A DNA stretch of 9,223 nt from Candidatus Cloacimonadota bacterium. Lineage in GTDB: Bacteria > Hydrothermota > E44-bin80. This document shows, in pieces, positions 1 to 4,655 of the stretch. The stretch covers positions 1 through 9,223 of the forward strand of contig SOKM01000186.1 of NCBI GenBank assembly GCA_004375785.1, in the 5' to 3' direction. The notes under the pieces were generated by a model that made no database searches, was not told the DNA's origin, and saw only the letters and a program-made list of their open reading frames with translations. Numbering within the stretch: the first letter of the stretch is position 1; the number at the start of each line of letters is the position of its first letter. A program made the translations under genes and the position numbers.

Positions 1-72
1 CAAAAAAGAAAATCAACAGGGATTGAAAGAGAACTTAAGAGATATGTAGAAAAATTAATAAATATTCTTTAA
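1..72 (+). CDS. C-terminal end of an unidentified protein (partial)
   Basis: Frame 1 is open from the first base and reads 23 codons to a TAA at 70-72. The visible tail is highly charged (many Lys, Arg and Glu) and ends in KLINIL, so it is probably an amphipathic helix. No family can be recognised from so short a piece, and the gene starts outside the window. Its stop lies inside an imperfect inverted repeat (15-91). The stop is 34 bases from the stop of the convergent lipoprotein gene. That the frame is coding is inferred only from its being open and from this convergent arrangement. Confidence 0.45.
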   Translation, partial: QKRKSTGIERELKRYVEKLINIL

Positions 73-91
73 ATCTCTTAAATTCCCTGTT
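15..91. repeat. Imperfect inverted repeat spanning the end of the first gene
   Basis: AACAGGGA (15-22) pairs with TCCCTGTT (84-91), and TTAAGAGAT (35-43) pairs with ATCTCTTAA (73-81). This gives 17 perfect pairs with a 12-base bulge on the left and 2 bases on the right. The stop codon of the first gene falls in the apical loop. No T-run follows on the plus strand, so this is not a standard terminator. It may be a folded 3' end between convergent genes, or chance in AT-rich DNA. Confidence 0.35.
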
Positions 92-106
92 AGTAGAAAA
101 TGGTTA

Positions 107-502
107 TCACTCAGAAGTCTTGAATGTGAATTTATACGGTTCTACCGGGTTTCCACTCTTATCCATGAAATTTTTAATTTTTACCGTATTGAGCCAGATG
201 ATGTATTCAGTATTTGGCTCTAATTTCACTGGAAGAACATTTTTTGTGTAATTGTCAGTATAGTAGGCATCATCGTTAATTTCTGGAAAGTGTTCTCTGT
301 CTTCATAACACCATGACCAGCATTTATCCCTCATTGGTTCATTGAATGTCACAGAGATTTCTGACAGTGATGGGTTAACATCCATTGCACCGTCCTGTGG
401 AAATGTGCTAACAACTTTAGGTGGGATTTTATCCCTTCCACATCCAGATAGTCCTGCTATTAAAACAATTACCGCTATTAGACAAAAATCTTTTTTGAAC
501 AT
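107..502 (-). CDS. Lipoprotein with an SbsA-type Ig-like domain (Big_5)
   Basis: Predicted 131-residue envelope lipoprotein. Residues 1-20 form a lipoprotein signal peptide (MFKK, then a hydrophobic run) with lipobox L-S-G-C. Cys21 would be lipidated, anchoring the protein to a membrane outside the cytoplasm. Residues 25-129 match the bacterial Ig-like SbsA fold: PPKVVSTFPQDGAMDV at the start, then VTFNEPM, and LEPNTEYIIWLN with the closing KSGNPVEPYKFTFKT. The variant with a W-S-W-C-Y-E-D segment and 'KNF.DKSGNP' resembles Ig-like domains attached to M56-type peptidases and other secreted proteins in environmental bacteria (family knowledge). Here the domain stands alone. The start at 502 is chosen because the signal peptide begins there and AAGGAGG (511-517) lies 8 bases upstream. 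The frame stays open to a TTG at 673, but that extension is repeat sequence. Function is unknown; a binding or structural role at the cell surface is inferred. Confidence 0.8.
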   Translation of the reverse strand: MFKKDFCLIAVIVLIAGLSGCGRDKIPPKVVSTFPQDGAMDVNPSLSEISVTFNEPMRDKCWSWCYEDREHFPEINDDAYYTDNYTKNVLPVKLEPNTEYIIWLNTVKIKNFMDKSGNPVEPYKFTFKTSE

Positions 503-510
503 TCTTTTCA

Positions 511-517
511 CCTCCTT
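511..517 (-). promoter_or_regulatory. Ribosome binding site fixing the lipoprotein start
   Basis: Minus-strand AAGGAGG lies 8 bases before the ATG at 502-500. This strong Shine-Dalgarno sequence, with the lipoprotein signal peptide directly after the ATG, rules out the 57-codon longer reading that begins at the TTG at 673. Confidence 0.8.
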
Positions 518-543
518 GTTTGAAATTATTATTTTATTTAATT

Positions 544-586
544 TTGGCGAGTGCATCTTCTTGCTCGACTTATGCGAAGCAATCTC
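544..586 (-). repeat. Decayed half copy of the palindromic repeat seen at 4505-4600
   Basis: On the minus strand GAGATTGCTTCG (586-575) is identical to bases 4558-4569 inside the complete element. Downstream it shows a degraded end (GCACTCGCCAA, compared with ACTCGCAATGAC in the complete copy). The other half is not recognisable. It sits in the leader of the lipoprotein gene. Confidence 0.5.
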
Positions 587-606
587 ATATTCTCCCTCTC
601 TGTTTG

Positions 607-673
607 TTGGGGACAAGCCCTGTGTAATAACATATTCTCTCCAAAAGTACCTATTACACGGGGCAAGCCCCAA
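607..673. repeat. Inverted repeat with about 22-base arms
   Basis: Left arm 607-629 and right arm 652-673 are reverse complements with few mismatches. TTGGGG and GTGTAATA match perfectly at the two ends of the arm, and each arm has a near-palindromic core (GGGGCAAGCCCC at 660-671). The loop is 22 bases. It lies in the transcribed leader of the lipoprotein gene if the promoter at 772-799 is used. It looks like a small interspersed palindromic element. No T-run follows, so it is not a classical terminator. Confidence 0.6.
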
Positions 674-704
674 CGCTACATTTTCCTCTGGTTTCTTCTC
701 CGTT

Positions 705-743
705 TCACAAACATACTACGGTCAAACACAATTTCCTATACAT
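705..743 (-). CDS. 12-codon mini-ORF: leader peptide or severed gene start
   Basis: ATG at 743-741 is preceded by AGGAGG (753-748) with a 4-base spacer. It reads MYRKLCLTVVCL and then TGA (707-705). It sits 20-25 bases downstream of the start point expected from the promoter at 772-799. It therefore has a full set of initiation signals but no gene body. The short basic start followed by hydrophobic residues resembles the beginning of a signal peptide. It could be a true leader peptide, or the 5' remnant of a gene whose body was displaced by the repeats that follow. I cannot tell which. Confidence 0.3.
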   Translation of the reverse strand: MYRKLCLTVVCL

Positions 744-771
744 AGAGCCTCCTTTTGTCTTCAACTTCTTT

Positions 772-799
772 ATTATAGCAAATGTTAAAGAATTGTCAA
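772..799 (-). promoter_or_regulatory. Consensus sigma70-type promoter, minus strand
   Basis: On the minus strand TTGACA (799-794) and TATAAT (777-772) are both perfect consensus hexamers with a 16-base spacer. Transcription should begin near 765 and run through the mini-ORF at 743, the inverted repeat, and then the lipoprotein gene at 502. That gives a leader of about 260 bases. No closer promoter for the lipoprotein gene is obvious. Confidence 0.75.
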
Positions 800-882
800 C
801 AAATTTTTGCACGAAATAAATGCTTGAGGTATGAGAACAGCGCCCTAATTCATTGGGGTGGGACAAATGGTTGAGATTTTTA

Positions 883-911
883 TTGACAGAGTTTTTGGAA
901 AATGGTAAACA
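883..911 (+). promoter_or_regulatory. Possible promoter for a leaderless TPR transcript
   Basis: TTGACA (883-888) is followed 17 bases later by TAAACA (906-911), a poor -10 match. A start point 7-8 bases downstream would fall on or beside the ATG at 919, giving a leaderless mRNA. That would fit the lack of any Shine-Dalgarno sequence. The -35 is perfect but the -10 is weak, so this is tentative. Confidence 0.3.
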
Positions 912-918
912 TTAATAG

Positions 919-1992
919 ATGAAAACCTATCTTGATAAAAAGAAACTGTCGTCAATAGTGATGGATATTTTCTTAAAGAAAGGCAATATTTTTCTTCTTT
1001 TAGGGAAATATGGAGAGGCTGAGAGTAATTTCAAAATTATGCTGAAATTGGCAAAGACTTTGTTAGACCCTAAAAATGAGGGGATTGTTTATATCAGACT
1101 TGGTTGGTTAAATTATCTTAAGGCATTTTACAGCAAGGCTATGGAATATCTTCAGTCTGCTCGTTCAATCTTTGAAGAAATAAAAGATCCAAATAATCTT
1201 GCTAAGTGCTGGGATAATATCGGATGGGTTCATCGCATTCAGGGTCGTTATGGGAAGGCGTTAAAATGCCAGAGAATGGCACTTCAACTTAGAAAAGTGA
1301 AAGGGAATGAAATTAAAATAGCAAATTCATTGAATACACTCGGACATACGTACTGGATTATGGGAAGGTATAAAGAATCTATGCAGTATTATCCCAAGGC
1401 GCTAACGATTTTTAAAAAGTCTGGCTATATTTACGGTGAGGCTGTATGTCTGAACAATCTTGGTCTTGTTTATACAGAAATAAAATTGTTTGACAAGGCA
1501 GAAGAATGTTATAAGAGGTCACTGAAACTAAGAAAAGAGATGGGTGATTTTGGAGGAATCGCTACATCATATCTAAATCTTGGGCTCGTTTACTGTGGAA
1601 GAAAGAATTTTGATAAGGCTATTGCCTCGTGGGAGGAGGCACTCACTTTGAGCAAAAGGCTTGGAACCAGAGATATAACAGCAATGTGCCAGACAAATAT
1701 AGGTGGGGTTTATCTCGACCAGAAAGATTACAAACAGGCGATAGCAATTCTAAAAGAATCGTTGAAGACAAAACTTGAACTCGAGCTGGGAGCGTATCTT
1801 CCAAGCAGTTATACTAAACTGGCGTGGGCGTATTTTAGGTTATACAAAAGTGGAGATAAAAAGAAAAACAGAAATTTAATTAAGGCAAAGAAATATGCAG
1901 AAGAATCCTTAAAAATATCCCGTGAAATCAAGCATTCTCTAAAGATAAAGGAAGCTGAAGAAATCCTCTCAAAGATTGAGAAATTGTTGTGA
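919..1992 (+). CDS. TPR-repeat protein of eight 40-residue units
   Basis: A 357-residue protein made almost entirely of tetratricopeptide repeats. The small residue of helix A falls at positions 22, 62, 102, 142, 182, 222, 262 and 302 (Gly except Ala302), an exact 40-residue period. Aromatic or hydrophobic turn residues recur at 31, 71, 111, 151, 191, 231 and 271, as in LGLVY...(F/Y)DKA. A 40-residue spacing is typical of the LGN/Pins-like and MalT-like TPR classes rather than the 34-residue class (family knowledge). Such solenoids bind partner proteins or peptides; the partner is not evident. There is no signal peptide or effector domain, and the first repeat starts almost at the N-terminus. 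The ATG at 919 follows in-frame TAA-TAG, and no ribosome binding site is visible there or at the next ATG (961). It may be leaderless, or the C-terminal part of a formerly larger protein. It converges with the zinc-ribbon gene. Confidence 0.85.
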   Translation: MKTYLDKKKLSSIVMDIFLKKGNIFLLLGKYGEAESNFKIMLKLAKTLLDPKNEGIVYIRLGWLNYLKAFYSKAMEYLQSARSIFEEIKDPNNLAKCWDNIGWVHRIQGRYGKALKCQRMALQLRKVKGNEIKIANSLNTLGHTYWIMGRYKESMQYYPKALTIFKKSGYIYGEAVCLNNLGLVYTEIKLFDKAEECYKRSLKLRKEMGDFGGIATSYLNLGLVYCGRKNFDKAIASWEEALTLSKRLGTRDITAMCQTNIGGVYLDQKDYKQAIAILKESLKTKLELELGAYLPSSYTKLAWAYFRLYKSGDKKKNRNLIKAKKYAEESLKISREIKHSLKIKEAEEILSKIEKLL

Positions 1993-2055
1993 TAAACAAC
2001 GGAGTAGCAAAACCTTGGACTGACGTAAGGAAGGCTTGTTTTGCGCAGAGAGACT

Positions 2056-2096
2056 CAGAGCAAGCCATGTTACCATACGGTACATGGCAAGCTCTG
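2056..2096. repeat. Hairpin between convergent genes
   Basis: CAGAGC (2056-2061) pairs with GCTCTG (2091-2096). GCCATGT (2064-2070) pairs with ACATGGC (2082-2088), with an AA/AA mismatch between the two blocks. A CC/GG pair closes an ATAC loop. It lies between the stops of the TPR gene and the zinc-ribbon gene. It could help end transcripts from either side, but no T-run flanks it. Its arms share the GCAAGCC word with the inverted repeat at 607-673, so it may be another interspersed palindrome. Confidence 0.5.
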
Positions 2097-2108
2097 TTAC
2101 TCCTGAGT

Positions 2109-2133
2109 GCGAGGCTGGAAGCCTCGCCTGTTC
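2109..2133. repeat. Short palindromic repeat, intact copy
   Basis: GCGAGGCT (2109-2116) and AGCCTCGC (2120-2127) form a perfect 8-bp stem around a GGA loop, followed by CTGTTC. The 11-mer GAGGCTGGAAG and the trailing CCTGTT recur at 4359-4369 and 4464-4468, where the copy appears split. It lies just past the TPR stop and about 27 bases from the zinc-ribbon stop. Confidence 0.6.
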
Positions 2134-2153
2134 AGTATTTAATTCTCGATATT

Positions 2154-3215
2154 TTAGAAGCCAATAGAATGCAACTTCTTACTAATTTCCATGAGCAGTT
2201 TTGCCAGTTTAGGGTGCTCGAATACTGTAATATTGATTAATGCAGCTATTGCCGCTTTTGCATCGAGTATCTCTGAGATTTTTCCTTCGGGACCAGTCCA
2301 AATTTCTTTGAGTTCTTCAGCGACCTTAGTCCTCATCTCTGCTGAGGAAAGACTGTCAAGTTTGGTTCTTAGATAATCTTTTATTTCATTGAACTCATCC
2401 CTATCTAACCAGATTCCATGACAGGTGGGGCACCAGTCGATAATAACAGGAGAGTCATCAAAACTGACTGATAGTAATTTTTTTTCTATACACTTTGGGC
2501 AGACTCGTTTTGAAATCATACCAATTGTTTTTTCTATGGCTTTGGATTCGCCATCCATCCATCGTAATGTTCCCCATGATTTTTTTTCGACCTTGTCCTT
2601 CAATTCTTGCAGTTCATCCATGTCCAACCAGACACCTTTACATTTTGAGCATCCTTCTATCTTTATACTATAGACCCTATACTCATTAAGGCTTGCATCA
2701 CATGCAGGACATTTATGAGTGGTTTCTCTCTTCAGTTCTGCATCTTTCAGAGGAGGGACTTCAATGGTAAAATCGGTTTCTCTGCTTTTCCTTCGAACCC
2801 GTTTATACCAGTATGGTAAATGGACATTGTTTAAGAACTCAGAGAATCCTTTGCCTTTAACAGGCATAATTTCCTTTAGTTCTTTGTTGATTAAATCGAG
2901 TTCGCCACTATCGAGCCAGAATCCACCGCAATTCCTGCAGTGGTCTAATAGTATATCACTATGTCCGATAAAGAAAACCTTCTCCAGAAGAGTATCATCA
3001 CATCGTGGACATTTTTTTGTAGGCTCTGCTATGCTTCCTGCTTCATCTTTTGAGGAGTATTCTATACTTCCTGCAACCTCGAAAGCCATCTTATCCAGTT
3101 CGTTTTTATCTAACCACAGGCTCCCGCAGGCATCACAAATATCATATGATATTTGACTTTTCCTGGTAATGACTGTATTGTTTATCATCTCTTCATTACA
3201 TCTCAAACACTTCAT
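2154..3215 (-). CDS. Protein with four zf-TFIIB-type zinc ribbons
   Basis: A 353-residue cytoplasmic protein with four copies of the zf-TFIIB zinc ribbon (CxxC, about 15-20 residues, then CxxC-x-G-x-W-L-D). The Cys sets are 3/6 with 27/30, 69/72 with 93/96, 169/172 with 189/192, and 239/242 with 262/265. Each second pair is followed by W-L-D (34-36, 100-102, 196-198, 269-271) and an acidic E/D-L or E-F helix start. All 16 cysteines are present, so every site should bind zinc. Residues 118-165 are basic and lack a ribbon (YWYKRVRRKSRE). The helical C-terminus (285-353) has no recognised motif. Proteins of this family usually carry one or two ribbons in a much shorter chain, and their function is poorly known. 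AAGGAGG ends a few bases before the ATG at 3215. A minus-strand promoter lies at 3388-3415. No signal peptide or membrane segment is seen. Confidence 0.85.
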   Translation of the reverse strand: MKCLRCNEEMINNTVITRKSQISYDICDACGSLWLDKNELDKMAFEVAGSIEYSSKDEAGSIAEPTKKCPRCDDTLLEKVFFIGHSDILLDHCRNCGGFWLDSGELDLINKELKEIMPVKGKGFSEFLNNVHLPYWYKRVRRKSRETDFTIEVPPLKDAELKRETTHKCPACDASLNEYRVYSIKIEGCSKCKGVWLDMDELQELKDKVEKKSWGTLRWMDGESKAIEKTIGMISKRVCPKCIEKKLLSVSFDDSPVIIDWCPTCHGIWLDRDEFNEIKDYLRTKLDSLSSAEMRTKVAEELKEIWTGPEGKISEILDAKAAIAALINITVFEHPKLAKLLMEISKKLHSIGF

Positions 3216-3387
3216 TCCTCCTCCTTATCCTGAATTTACGAAACGTCATCGGAGCAAAACATTTATTAAAGTAGGTTTCATTTATTTTTTTTCTTTAGTG
3301 TAGCAACTATGGTTGTTAGACCAAGACAGAAAAGCAAAATAATTGGGGAGAGTTAGAAATCTTTTTCCTTTGCCTTTTCATAATTTT

Positions 3388-3415
3388 ACTATAACAAATT
3401 TTAACTTGAAGTCAA
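3388..3415 (-). promoter_or_regulatory. Promoter for the zinc-ribbon gene
   Basis: Minus-strand TTGACT (3415-3410) and TATAGT (3393-3388) are separated by 16 bases, each one base from consensus. Transcription from about 3381 would give a leader of about 165 bases ahead of the ATG at 3215. Confidence 0.6.
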
Positions 3416-3437
3416 GAAAAAACAGGTTTAGTAAAGT

Positions 3438-3462
3438 CTTTGTGGCTTTGTGCCTTTGTGGC
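3438..3462 (+). repeat. Three tandem CTTTGTGN units
   Basis: CTTTGTGG, CTTTGTGC and CTTTGTGG follow one another without gaps (3438-3461). They lie between the two divergent promoters, 12 bases upstream of the slipin -35. It may be a small interspersed repeat or a direct-repeat binding site. Confidence 0.55.
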
Positions 3463-3473
3463 TAAAATTTTGC

Positions 3474-3502
3474 TTGACATTGGTCAATAAAAGACTTATA
3501 TT
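3474..3502 (+). promoter_or_regulatory. Promoter for the slipin gene
   Basis: TTGACA (3474-3479, perfect) and TATATT (3497-3502, one mismatch) are 17 bases apart. Transcription should begin near 3509, about 45 bases before the ATG at 3555. Confidence 0.75.
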
Positions 3503-3554
3503 TATTAATATGTGTGTTAACAAAGATTAAAAACATTAAAAAAGGAGGAACAAG

Positions 3555-4316
3555 ATGTTACCACTTGTCGTAATAGTATTCTTTGTTCTCGTACTTCTTG
3601 GAAGTGCCATAAAGATACTACAGGAATATGAAAGGGGTGTTGTTTTCAGACTTGGAAGGCTTGTTGGTGTTAGAGGTCCTGGACTTGTTATCATTGTTCC
3701 CATGATTGACAGGCTACTTCGTGTCAGTCTCAGGGTGGTTACACTTGATGTACCCTCACAGGATGTGATAACAAAGGACAACATCTCTATAAAAGTAAAT
3801 GCAGTAGTTTACTTCAGAGTGTTGGACGCATCCAAAGCAATCATCGAGGTCGAGGATTATCTCTATGCAACCTCTCAGATAGCACAGACAACGCTGAGAA
3901 GTGTTCTCGGTGAAATAGAACTTGATGACCTTCTGACCAAAAGGGAAAAAATCAATTTGAGGCTTCAGCAGATAATAGATAAGGCAACAGACCCCTGGGG
4001 TATAAAGGTTTCCACTGTTGAGGTTAAACACATAGACCTTCCTACTGAAATGCAGCGTGCAATCGCAAGGCAGGCAGAAGCGGAGAGGGACAGAAGGGCA
4101 AAGGTTATACATGCTGAGGGTGAACTTCAGGCATCAAAGAAACTCACTGAGGCTGCGGGTATTCTCTCAAAAGAGCCTATTTCAGTTCAATTACGATACC
4201 TTCAAACCCTTTCAGACATTGCTACTGAAAATAATTCAACTACACTATTCCCAATTCCAATGGACCTTTTCAAACCCATAATAGATGCATTTAATAAGAA
4301 GAAGGAAATTACTTAA
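3555..4316 (+). CDS. Slipin-type SPFH/band 7 membrane protein
   Basis: A 253-residue stomatin-like protein. Residues 3-20 form one hydrophobic N-terminal membrane segment. The SPFH domain follows at about 22-185, with EYERGVVFRLGR (24-35), RGPGL...VPMIDR (40-53) and the closing VKHIDLPTEMQRAIARQAEAERDRRAKVI (157-185, positions only approximate). The end of the domain runs into a charged helix likely to drive oligomerisation. Length and motifs fit the slipin class, which forms ring-like assemblies on the inner membrane and is linked to membrane microdomains and protein quality control (family knowledge). Slipin genes are often next to an NfeD-type partner gene; none is visible on either side here. 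AGGAGG (3543-3548) lies 6 bases before the ATG. The promoter is at 3474-3502. The gene appears monocistronic, with repeats following. Confidence 0.92.
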   Translation: MLPLVVIVFFVLVLLGSAIKILQEYERGVVFRLGRLVGVRGPGLVIIVPMIDRLLRVSLRVVTLDVPSQDVITKDNISIKVNAVVYFRVLDASKAIIEVEDYLYATSQIAQTTLRSVLGEIELDDLLTKREKINLRLQQIIDKATDPWGIKVSTVEVKHIDLPTEMQRAIARQAEAERDRRAKVIHAEGELQASKKLTEAAGILSKEPISVQLRYLQTLSDIATENNSTTLFPIPMDLFKPIIDAFNKKKEIT

Positions 4317-4356
4317 TAAAACTTTGTGATTCTGCAATAGATTAAATTGAAACGCT

Positions 4357-4470
4357 GTGAGGCTGGAAGTCCTCCTACGTTGATCCACCTACACCAAGGT
4401 TTCGGTGGACAGGAACTTCGGCAGATACAATCCGTCTGTAGCTTTAGCGAAAGCGGGCCTCACCTGTTAG
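4357..4470. repeat. Palindromic repeat interrupted by a nested insert
   Basis: The outer ends GTGAGGCTGGAAG (4357-4369) and CCTCACCTGTTAG (4458-4470) match the two halves of the intact repeat at 2109-2133, with GTGAGGC pairing with GCCTCAC (4457-4463). Between them lie about 88 bases that are absent from the intact copy. CCTC occurs at both junctions (4371-4374 and 4458-4461), as a 4-base duplication would produce. The insert has its own short palindromes: TCCACC/GGTGGA, and GCTTT-AGCG-AAAGC near its right end. Confidence 0.5.
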
Positions 4471-4504
4471 ACAATAAAGAATAGAGGTAAAATCAGTCAA
4501 CCCC

Positions 4505-4600
4505 GTCATTGCGAACCTGCCTGTGGCAGGTGTGGCAATCTCATAGTGCGAAAAACCGAGATTGCTTCGGAAGTGAATATGAAAAAATACTCGCAATGAC
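4505..4600. repeat. 96-base palindromic MITE-like element
   Basis: Perfect 10-base terminal inverted repeats GTCATTGCGA (4505-4514) and TCGCAATGAC (4591-4600) enclose a second inner pair, GCAATCTC and GAGATTGC. A third small palindrome, CCTGCC..GGCAGG, lies in the left half. It encodes nothing plausible. The GTCATTGCGA / GAGATTGCTTCG pattern is a common interspersed palindrome in many bacterial genomes (general knowledge). A decayed half copy lies at 544-586. The element ends 55 bases before the hydrolase start. Confidence 0.7.
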
Positions 4601-4645
4601 AGTCTTTCATGGTAATGTAACGGTGTTCACTGATTATTCACGAAC

Positions 4646-4650
4646 GGAGG
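4646..4650 (+). promoter_or_regulatory. Ribosome binding site fixing the hydrolase start
   Basis: GGAGG (extended as GGAGGGG) lies 5 bases before the ATG at 4656. It supports this start over the in-frame ATG at 4509, which lies inside the palindromic element. Confidence 0.75.
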
Positions 4651-4655
4651 GGTAT

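Larger units (their letters stand above)
503..918. other. 416-base gap: lipoprotein leader, decayed repeats, divergent promoters
   Basis: This gap separates two divergently transcribed genes. From left to right it holds the lipoprotein ribosome binding site (511-517), a decayed half of a palindromic interspersed repeat (544-586), and an inverted repeat with GGGGCAAGCCCC-like arms (607-673). A 12-codon minus-strand mini-ORF (705-743) and its consensus promoter (772-799) follow. The last part is a plus-strand stretch with a TTGACA hexamer before the TPR gene. No other conserved protein or RNA gene is visible. Confidence 0.6.
3216..3554. other. 339-base divergent promoter region
   Basis: This gap lies between the divergent zinc-ribbon and slipin genes. 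It holds a minus-strand promoter (3388-3415), a tandem 8-base repeat (3438-3461) and a plus-strand promoter (3474-3502) with the slipin ribosome binding site (AGGAGG, 3543-3548). The stretch 3227-3387 would be the zinc-ribbon leader. I see no ORF, hairpin or known riboswitch in it. Confidence 0.65.
4317..4655. other. 339-base gap filled by two interspersed repeats
   Basis: This gap lies between the slipin stop and the hydrolase start. It holds a split palindromic repeat (4357-4470) and a complete 96-base palindromic element (4505-4600). The hydrolase ribosome binding site follows (4646-4650). I see no convincing promoter; TTAGAC (4467-4472) with TAAAAT is weak and its spacer is short. No terminator for the slipin gene is evident. 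The open frame running upstream from the hydrolase to 4509 is repeat sequence, not coding. Confidence 0.6.

Noticed and set aside
503..673. 57-codon N-terminal extension of the lipoprotein from a TTG at 673
   Set aside because: The extension is repeat-derived and would put the signal peptide in mid-protein. A strong ribosome binding site marks the ATG at 502 instead.
342..788. Plus-strand open frame of 148 codons opposite the lipoprotein gene
   Set aside because: It is antisense to a clear signal peptide and Ig-like domain and crosses repeats. It shows no family motif and no ribosome binding site, so it is a shadow.
867..908. 14-codon ORF (MVEIFIDRVFGKW) before the TPR gene
   Set aside because: It has only a G-rich stretch ahead of it and overlaps the candidate promoter. 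Nothing supports translation.
1989..2240. Plus-strand open frame overlapping the TPR stop
   Set aside because: It runs through two palindromic repeats and into the antisense of the zinc-ribbon gene. No domain or ribosome binding site is present.
3227..3387. Riboswitch or structured leader for the zinc-ribbon gene
   Set aside because: The length is suggestive, but I could find no paired elements matching a known riboswitch class or a terminator/antiterminator pair.
3438..3462. CRISPR-like or satellite array
   Set aside because: There are only three abutting 8-base units with no spacers and no cas genes, so it is at most a short tandem repeat.
4505..4600. tRNA or small structured RNA gene
   Set aside because: The folding is explained by terminal and inner inverted repeats. 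No cloverleaf, anticodon arm or CCA-like end is present.
4509..4655. 49-codon N-terminal extension of the hydrolase
   Set aside because: It is translated from the palindromic element, and the family begins at MEIVYCGHS, where a ribosome binding site is present.
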